From: Pimelobacter simplex
GTDB taxonomy: Bacteria > Actinomycetota > Actinomycetes > Propionibacteriales > Nocardioidaceae
Length of the DNA stretch: 64,000 nucleotides
Assembly (NCBI RefSeq): GCF_024662235.1
Contig: NZ_CP096276.1
Span: 3,472,001 to 3,536,000, forward strand
Reading direction: 5' to 3'
In this document: one piece after another, positions 59,346 to 64,000 of the stretch
Numbering within the stretch: the stretch's first letter is position 1
How the letters are laid out: each line of letters opens with the position of its first letter
Made by a program: the position numbers and the translations under genes
The notes under the pieces: generated by a model
What the model was told of the DNA's origin: nothing
Seen by the model: the letters and a program-made list of their open reading frames with translations, nothing else
The model's database searches: none

Positions 59346-60343
59346 GCTGCTGCTCCTTCGGTGGTCGTGCTCTGGTTCTCGCGCAGGCTGCGTCCGGTCA
59401 GGTTGAGGAAGACGTCGTCGAGAGTTGGCCCGACCACCTCGATGCGGGTGGCCGGCGTACCGGCGGCGGCGAGGTCGGCGACGAGCGCCGGGGCCGCGTC
59501 GCGGCCGAAGGCGGCCCGCAGCTCGACGTGCGCGCCGTCGAGGACGACCTGCGCCCCGGGCACCTGGTCGGCCCGGGCCGCCGCCGCGGCGGCGTCGGCC
59601 GGCGAGGCGAACGACATCGCGACGAGGTCGCCGAGCGCGGACTTGAGCGCCGCCGCCGAGTCGTCGGCGATGACCTGGCCGTGGTCGATCACGATCACCC
59701 GGCCGGCCAGGGCGTCGGCCTCCTCGAGGTAGTGGGTGGTGAGCACGATCGTGGTGCCCAGCTCGGCGTTGAGCCGGCGCACCTGGTCCTGCAGGTTGAC
59801 CCGGTTCTGCGGGTCGAGCCCGGTCGAGGGCTCGTCGAGGAAGAGGATCGGCGGCTCCTGGACCAGGCCGATCGCCACGTCGAGCCGGCGGCGCTGACCG
59901 CCGGAGAGCTGGGCGACCGGGCGGTCGGCGTGCTCGACGAGGTCGAAGGCCTCCAGCAGCTCGTCGGTACGCCGCCGCGCGTCGCGCCGGGTCAGCCCGT
60001 GCGCACGGGCCTGGCACAGCAGCTCGTCACGACCGCGGAACTGGTGACCGGCGGCGTTGCCCTGCCCGACGTACCCGATCGAGCGGCGCACGGCCGCCCG
60101 GTCCCGGACCACGTCGTGCCCGGCGACCGTGGCGGTGCCGGAGGTCGGGGCGATCAGGGTGGTCAGCATGCGCAGGGTGGTCGACTTGCCGGCGCCGTTG
60201 GGGCCGAGGAAGGCGACCAGCTCGCCGGCCGCCACCTCCAGGTCGAGGCCGCGCACGGCCTCGATCGTCTGCTTGCCACGCGTGAAGTGCCGGGTGAGTC
60301 CGACGGTGCGGATCACCGGGCCGAGGGTCTGGTTGTTCTCCAT
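59342..60343 (-). CDS. ABC exporter ATP-binding protein (DrrA-like)
   Basis: The 333-residue ATPase has Walker A GPNGAGKST near residue 45, Q-loop IGYVGQGNAAGHQFRGRDE, signature LSGGQRRRLDVAIGL, Walker B ILFLDEPSTGLDPQ, switch TTHYLEEADAL, and a C-terminal extension of about 90 residues with the DrrA-type TLDDVFLNLTGRSLRE. ATG 60343 is preferred to an in-frame GTG three codons upstream because TAGCGT ends 7 bases before the ATG. It is divergent from a WYL regulator with a 29-base operator between. Confidence 0.93.
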   Translation of the reverse strand: MENNQTLGPVIRTVGLTRHFTRGKQTIEAVRGLDLEVAAGELVAFLGPNGAGKSTTLRMLTTLIAPTSGTATVAGHDVVRDRAAVRRSIGYVGQGNAAGHQFRGRDELLCQARAHGLTRRDARRRTDELLEAFDLVEHADRPVAQLSGGQRRRLDVAIGLVQEPPILFLDEPSTGLDPQNRVNLQDQVRRLNAELGTTIVLTTHYLEEADALAGRVIVIDHGQVIADDSAAALKSALGDLVAMSFASPADAAAAAARADQVPGAQVVLDGAHVELRAAFGRDAAPALVADLAAAGTPATRIEVVGPTLDDVFLNLTGRSLRENQSTTTEGAAA

Positions 60344-60350
60344 GACCACC

Positions 60351-60399
60351 ACGCTAGGAACGAATCCGGTCAGTTTCTGACCTGATTCGGATCTAATCT
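60351..60399. promoter_or_regulatory. Divergent control region of the ABC exporter and WYL regulator
   Basis: CGAATCCGGTCAG (60361-60373) and CTGACCTGATTCG (60377-60389) match as inverted repeats at 12 of 13 positions with a 3-base spacer. The leftward -10 TAGCGT (60351-60356) and rightward -10 TAATCT (60394-60399), each 6-7 bases from its start codon, flank it, so one protein on the repeat could control both. Confidence 0.75.
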
Positions 60400-60405
60400 G
60401 GAGAC

Positions 60406-61350
60406 ATGAGCACGAGCGCCCGGATGCTGCGGCTTCTGTCCCTCCTCCAGACCCACCGGTTCTGGACCGGCGGCGACCTCGCCGGCCGGCTCGAGGTCAG
60501 CGAGCGCACGCTGCGCCGCGACGTCGACCGCCTCCGCGAGCTCGGGTACGACGTCGACGCGGTCCGCGGCGCCGCCGGCGGCTACCAGCTCCGCGCCGGC
60601 GGAGCGCTGCCGCCCCTGCTGCTCGAGGACGAGGAGGCGGTCGCGATCGCGGTCGGCCTGCGCGCCGCGGCCAGCGGCGGCGTCCCCGGGTTCGAGGAGA
60701 CGACGCTGCAGGCGCTGACCAAGGTGATCGCGCTGATGCCGCCCCGGCTGCGCCGCCGGATGGGCGCGCTGCAGACCCAGACCGTCGGCCTGTCGTGGAG
60801 CGGCGGCGCCACCCTCGACCCCGCGGTGCTGACCACGCTCGCCCAGGCGTGCCGCGACGACGAGATCGTCACCTTCCCCTACACCGCCGCCGACGGCACG
60901 GCGACCACGCGCCGGGTCGAGCCGCACCGGCTGGTGACGCTCGGGCGGCGGTGGTACCTCGCGGCGTACGACCGGGACCGGCAGGACTGGCGCTCGTTCC
61001 GCGTGGACCGGGTGGCGGGGACGCCGAGCACGACCGGGCAGCGGTTCCGGCCACGTGAGCTGCCGGGCGGCGACGCGCTGACCTACGTCCGCCAGGGGCT
61101 GAGCACGCAGCCCCAGCGCCACCAGGTCCGGGTCCGGATGGCCGCGCCCGCGGCCGACGTCGCGGCGTACATGGACCGGTGGGGAACGGTCGACGACCTC
61201 GGCGACGGCACCTGCCGGATGACGCTCAACACCGAGACGCTGGACTGGCCGGTCCTGATCATCGCCAACTTCGACTGCGACTTCACCGTCGAGCAGCCGG
61301 CCGAGCTGAGCGCGCTGCTCGGCCGGCTGGCGGCGCGGGTCAGCCGGTAG
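60406..61350 (+). CDS. WYL-domain transcriptional regulator (YafY type)
   Basis: The 314-residue protein has an N-terminal HTH_11 winged helix (RLEVSERTLRRDVDRLRELG) with a following wing (VDAVRGAAGGYQLRAGGALP), a central WYL domain (VEPHRLVTLGRRWYLAAYDR, RSFRVDRVAGTP) and a C-terminal WCX domain. WYL domains bind nucleotides or small ligands. The ATG is 6 bases after TAATCT, suggesting leaderless initiation. It probably controls the divergent drug exporter through the palindrome 60361-60389. Confidence 0.9.
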   Translation: MSTSARMLRLLSLLQTHRFWTGGDLAGRLEVSERTLRRDVDRLRELGYDVDAVRGAAGGYQLRAGGALPPLLLEDEEAVAIAVGLRAAASGGVPGFEETTLQALTKVIALMPPRLRRRMGALQTQTVGLSWSGGATLDPAVLTTLAQACRDDEIVTFPYTAADGTATTRRVEPHRLVTLGRRWYLAAYDRDRQDWRSFRVDRVAGTPSTTGQRFRPRELPGGDALTYVRQGLSTQPQRHQVRVRMAAPAADVAAYMDRWGTVDDLGDGTCRMTLNTETLDWPVLIIANFDCDFTVEQPAELSALLGRLAARVSR

Positions 61351-63088
61351 CGCGGAGGAACCGCCCGGTCCGCCGGGTCCCGACGACCTCGGTCGGCTGT
61401 CCGCCGGCGACGACGACCTCTCCCCCGACGAGCACCGCGGCGACCGTGGCGTCGTTGCGGTTGACCATCCGGGACAGGTTGCCGAAGGCGGGCACGGGCG
61501 ACTCGGCGTACGCGTCGAGCGAGGCGTCGAGGCGCGCGGGGTCGATGACGACGAGGTCGGCACGGTCGCCGACGCGCAGGTGGCCGGCGTCGAGGCCGTA
61601 CCAGTCGGCGAGCTCGCCGGTGATCCGGTGCACCGCGTGCTCCACCGTCAGGAACGGCGCTCCGGCCGCCTCGGCGTCCCGGACCCGGCGCAGCAGGCGC
61701 AGCCCGAAGTTGTAGAACGCCATGTTGCGCAGGTGCGCGCCGGCGTCGGAGAAGCCCAGCTGGACGCCGGGATCGGCGGTCAGTCTGTCCAGCACCTCGG
61801 GGCGGTGGTTCGAGATGGTCGTGCGCCAGCGCACCTTGTCGCCGTGCGCGACGACGAGGTCGAGGAAGGCGTCGACCGGGTGCACGCCGCCCCGGTCGAC
61901 CCCGACCTGGCCGAAGGTCTTGCCGACCACCGACGCGTCAGGGCACTCGGTGATCTCGGCGTCGAAGAGGTCGCGGTGCCAGACCCGCGGGCCGTACTTC
62001 TTGTCGTAGTCCTTGCGGAACCAGCGGCGGTAGTCCTCGTCGGCGAGCAGCGCGCGCCGCTCCTCGATCTGGTTCGACAGGTGCAGGGCGGCCGCACCGG
62101 AGCCGAACTCCTCGAAGACCGGCAGGTCGATGCCGTCGGAGTAGACCTCGAACGGCACCGGCAGGTGCTGGAACCGGAAGTCCCCGCCGAACCGGTTGAC
62201 CGTGCGGGCGATGAGCGGGAACAGGTGCGCCACCATCGGGATCGCCTTGATGTCGGCGGCCGAGAGCAGGCTGACCTTGAGCGCGGGCTTGCGGCCCCAG
62301 CCGCAGCTGCTGAATGCCATCCGGACCAGGCTCTGCGGCTTCGCGACGTCCGGACCGCCCTGCAGGGCGCGGCCCCGGGCGCGGAGGAGACGCTGGAGGC
62401 GGCGTCGCTCCCGCCCCTTGGCGTACGTCGACGGGAGGGTCCGCGAGCGGCACACCTCGCCGTCCAGCTTGTCGAACATCAGCTCCTGCGAGGACATCCC
62501 GACGAAGCCCTCGTCGAGCGCGTCGGCCAGGTCGGCCTCGATCCGGGCGAGCTCGGCGCGGGTCGGGCGAACGGCGCGGTCGGTCGAGCGCTCCAGGCCC
62601 ATCCGCGCGGCGCGGAGGTCGGAGTGGCCGATGAAGGCGGCGATGTTGGGGCCGAGCGGGAGGCGTTCGAGGGCGGCGACGTACTCGCCGGCGGTGGTCC
62701 AGGTCTTGGCGTCCTCGAGCGCGGCGACGACGTAGGGGCGCGGGATCGCCTCGACCCGGCCGAAGAGGTCGCCCGCGTCGGACGGGCTGGCGTGCACGGT
62801 CGAGAGCGAGCAGGAGCCGAGGAAGGTCGTGGTGACGCCGTGGCGCAGCGACTCGGCGAGGCCGGGCTGGACGAGCACCTCGATGTCATAGTGGGTGTGG
62901 ATGTCGACCATCCCCGGGAGCACCCAGTGCCCGGTCGCGTCGATGACCCGCGGGCAGCCGGTCTCGTCGAGCGGCTCCGCGCTGACCTCGACGACGCGAC
63001 CGTCGCGGATGCCCAGGTGGCGCTGGGCGGAGGGCGCGCCGGTGCCGTCGAACCAGCGGCCGTTGCGGACGACGACGTCGTAGATCAT
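61340..63088 (-). CDS. N-acyl-D-amino-acid deacylase-type amidohydrolase
   Basis: The 582-residue protein has the amidohydrolase opening VVRNGRWFDGTGAP, the metal site GMVDIHTHYDIEV, a long TIM-barrel, and C-terminal FSDAGAHLRNMAFYNFGLRL, HAVHRITGELADWYGL and VGDRADLVVIDPARLD. D-aminoacylase family members hydrolyse N-acyl-D-amino acids or related amides with one or two metals. The start overlaps the acyl-CoA synthetase stop (ATGA), so the enzymes probably act together, for example on an N-acylated or amide substrate. The tail overlaps the convergent WYL gene by 11 bases. Confidence 0.85.
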   Translation of the reverse strand: MIYDVVVRNGRWFDGTGAPSAQRHLGIRDGRVVEVSAEPLDETGCPRVIDATGHWVLPGMVDIHTHYDIEVLVQPGLAESLRHGVTTTFLGSCSLSTVHASPSDAGDLFGRVEAIPRPYVVAALEDAKTWTTAGEYVAALERLPLGPNIAAFIGHSDLRAARMGLERSTDRAVRPTRAELARIEADLADALDEGFVGMSSQELMFDKLDGEVCRSRTLPSTYAKGRERRRLQRLLRARGRALQGGPDVAKPQSLVRMAFSSCGWGRKPALKVSLLSAADIKAIPMVAHLFPLIARTVNRFGGDFRFQHLPVPFEVYSDGIDLPVFEEFGSGAAALHLSNQIEERRALLADEDYRRWFRKDYDKKYGPRVWHRDLFDAEITECPDASVVGKTFGQVGVDRGGVHPVDAFLDLVVAHGDKVRWRTTISNHRPEVLDRLTADPGVQLGFSDAGAHLRNMAFYNFGLRLLRRVRDAEAAGAPFLTVEHAVHRITGELADWYGLDAGHLRVGDRADLVVIDPARLDASLDAYAESPVPAFGNLSRMVNRNDATVAAVLVGGEVVVAGGQPTEVVGTRRTGRFLRATG

Positions 63089-63999
63089 GAGCTGCTCCTG
63101 GCGGACTCGGCGTACGTGCGGTCGCGCTCGCCGCGCGACCACAGGAGGTCGCTCGTCGCGAGGCCCTCGGCGCGCAGCTCGCGCTTGAGCACCTTGTTGG
63201 TGGCGGTGCTCGGGAGCGCCGCGGCGATCCGGACGTGGCGCGGCCACGCCTTGGGCGAGAGGTCGGGCTGGGCGGCGAGGAAGTCCGTGAGACCCGACGG
63301 CGCGAGCGTCGCGCCGGACCGCAGCACCAGCGCGCACATCACCTGGTCGCCGACGCGCTCGTCCGCGACGGCGTACACGGCCGCCTGCGAGATCGCCTCG
63401 TGGCGCAGCAGGAGCTGCTCCAGCGGCGCGGCGGCGAGGTTCTCGCCGTCCACGCGCAACCAGTCGTCGGTGCGTCCGGCGAGGAAGACGAAGCCCTCCG
63501 CGTCGCGGTAGGCGAGGTCGCCCGACCAGTACATGCCGCCGTCGAGGCGCTCGGCCGTCGCCCGCTCGTCGTTGTAGTAGCCCGCGAAGAAGCCCGCTCC
63601 CTGGGTGTTCACGAGCTCGCCGACGGCCTCGTCGAGGTTGACCACGCGGCCGGCCTCGTCGTGGACGGCGCGCGGGCACTCCTGACGGGTCACCCGGTCG
63701 AAGACGGCGACGCCGTCGAACGGGACGCCGATCGAGCCGAGCGGGGTGTCCTCGGTGCGGGTGATGATGACGGCCGACTCGGTCGAGCCGAAGCCGTCCC
63801 ACACCGAGCAGCCGAAGCGCTGGGCGAACTCGCGGATGTCGCGGTCGGAGGCCTCGTTGCCGAAGGCGAACCGCAGCGGGTTGTCGGCGTCGTCCGACCG
63901 CGCCGGGGTGGCGAGGACGTAGGCGAGCGGCTTGCCGACGTAGTTGAGGTACGTCGCCCCGTAGCGCCGGATGTCGTCGAGGAAGCTGCTCGCCGAGAA
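63085..63999 (-). CDS. Acyl-CoA synthetase (AMP-dependent), N-terminus beyond the window
   Basis: At least 304 codons are visible and the frame runs off the right edge, so the AMP-binding core upstream is missing. Present are SASSFLDDIRRYGATYLNYV and GKPLAYVLATPARSDDADNP, then GFGSTESAVII (adenylation A5-like), GDLAYRDAEGFVFLAGRTDD (A7/A8) and LPSTATNKVLKRELRAEGL (the A10-type lysine region). This resembles mycobacterial FadD17-like synthetases. It activates a carboxylate as the acyl-AMP and then CoA ester. It is coupled to the downstream amidohydrolase. Confidence 0.85.
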   Translation of the reverse strand, partial: FSASSFLDDIRRYGATYLNYVGKPLAYVLATPARSDDADNPLRFAFGNEASDRDIREFAQRFGCSVWDGFGSTESAVIITRTEDTPLGSIGVPFDGVAVFDRVTRQECPRAVHDEAGRVVNLDEAVGELVNTQGAGFFAGYYNDERATAERLDGGMYWSGDLAYRDAEGFVFLAGRTDDWLRVDGENLAAAPLEQLLLRHEAISQAAVYAVADERVGDQVMCALVLRSGATLAPSGLTDFLAAQPDLSPKAWPRHVRIAAALPSTATNKVLKRELRAEGLATSDLLWSRGERDRTYAESARSSS

Positions 64000-64000
64000 C

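Overview
The window is chromosomal DNA from a very GC-rich actinobacterium. Evidence: codons are strongly biased to G or C in the third position, GTG starts are frequent, ClpP1 and ClpP2 are paired, the valine-tRNA ligase, trigger factor, RpiB and Nei are of actinobacterial type, and HxlR, TetR and WYL regulators are common. Protein flavour and gene order suggest Nocardioidaceae (Nocardioides-like), but that is inference. About 70 genes are called, packed tightly with many 4-base start/stop overlaps. There is no rRNA, CRISPR array or prophage.

Layout. 0-6.6 kb: a lipoprotein, then a leftward catabolic operon (NTF2-like protein, two SDRs, FAD dehydrogenase, MFS carrier) facing an IclR regulator across twin operators. 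6.6-14.2 kb: Maf, a membrane-anchored secreted protein, acyl-CoA dehydrogenase, a biotin-dependent acyl-CoA carboxylase alpha subunit, and three tandem paralogues of an unrecognised secreted family. 14.2-25.7 kb: diguanylate cyclase, a bPH2 pair, then several regulator/target pairs (HxlR-MFS, TetR-epimerase, TetR-AurF diiron oxygenase, XRE/cupin-BenE), each with a visible palindrome between the two genes. 25.7-29.5 kb: SpoIID-like protein and valS. 29.6-33.5 kb: a stretch of less extreme base composition holding an IS3-family insertion inside the signal peptide of a secreted nuclease gene, and a GT61-type glycosyltransferase starting one base after clpX. 33.5-36.2 kb: clpX, clpP2, clpP1. 36.2-41.9 kb: two-component system, CPBP protease, lipase and small genes. 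41.9-47.5 kb: tig, tRNA-Pro, tRNA-Gly, SpoIIE/PP2C phosphatase, Nei-type glycosylase, rpiB, LpdA-like quinone reductase. 47.5-52.9 kb: polar amino acid ABC transporter, YdcZ transporter, TraR/DksA-type zinc finger, dihydrolipoamide dehydrogenase. 53-58.5 kb: subtilase, GNAT, cyclotransferase-fold protein, beta-propeller lipoprotein, purine nucleoside phosphorylase, DUF2332. 58.5-64 kb: a DrrAB-type ABC exporter with a divergent WYL regulator, then a D-aminoacylase-type amidohydrolase overlapping an acyl-CoA synthetase that runs off the end.

Two themes recur. First, many genes have a TANNNT hexamer ending 6-7 bases before the start codon, the signature of leaderless transcripts; this also fixed several starts. 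Second, divergent intergenic regions repeatedly carry near-perfect palindromes that look like operators of the adjacent regulator; one (41082-41103) has no regulator gene beside it.

The least understood material is the tandem secreted family (12.3-14.2 kb), the IclR-controlled operon (0.8-5.8 kb), the AurF/TetR/DUF4873 locus (21.9-23.8 kb), and the hairpin over the start codon of the beta-propeller lipoprotein (55.1 kb).
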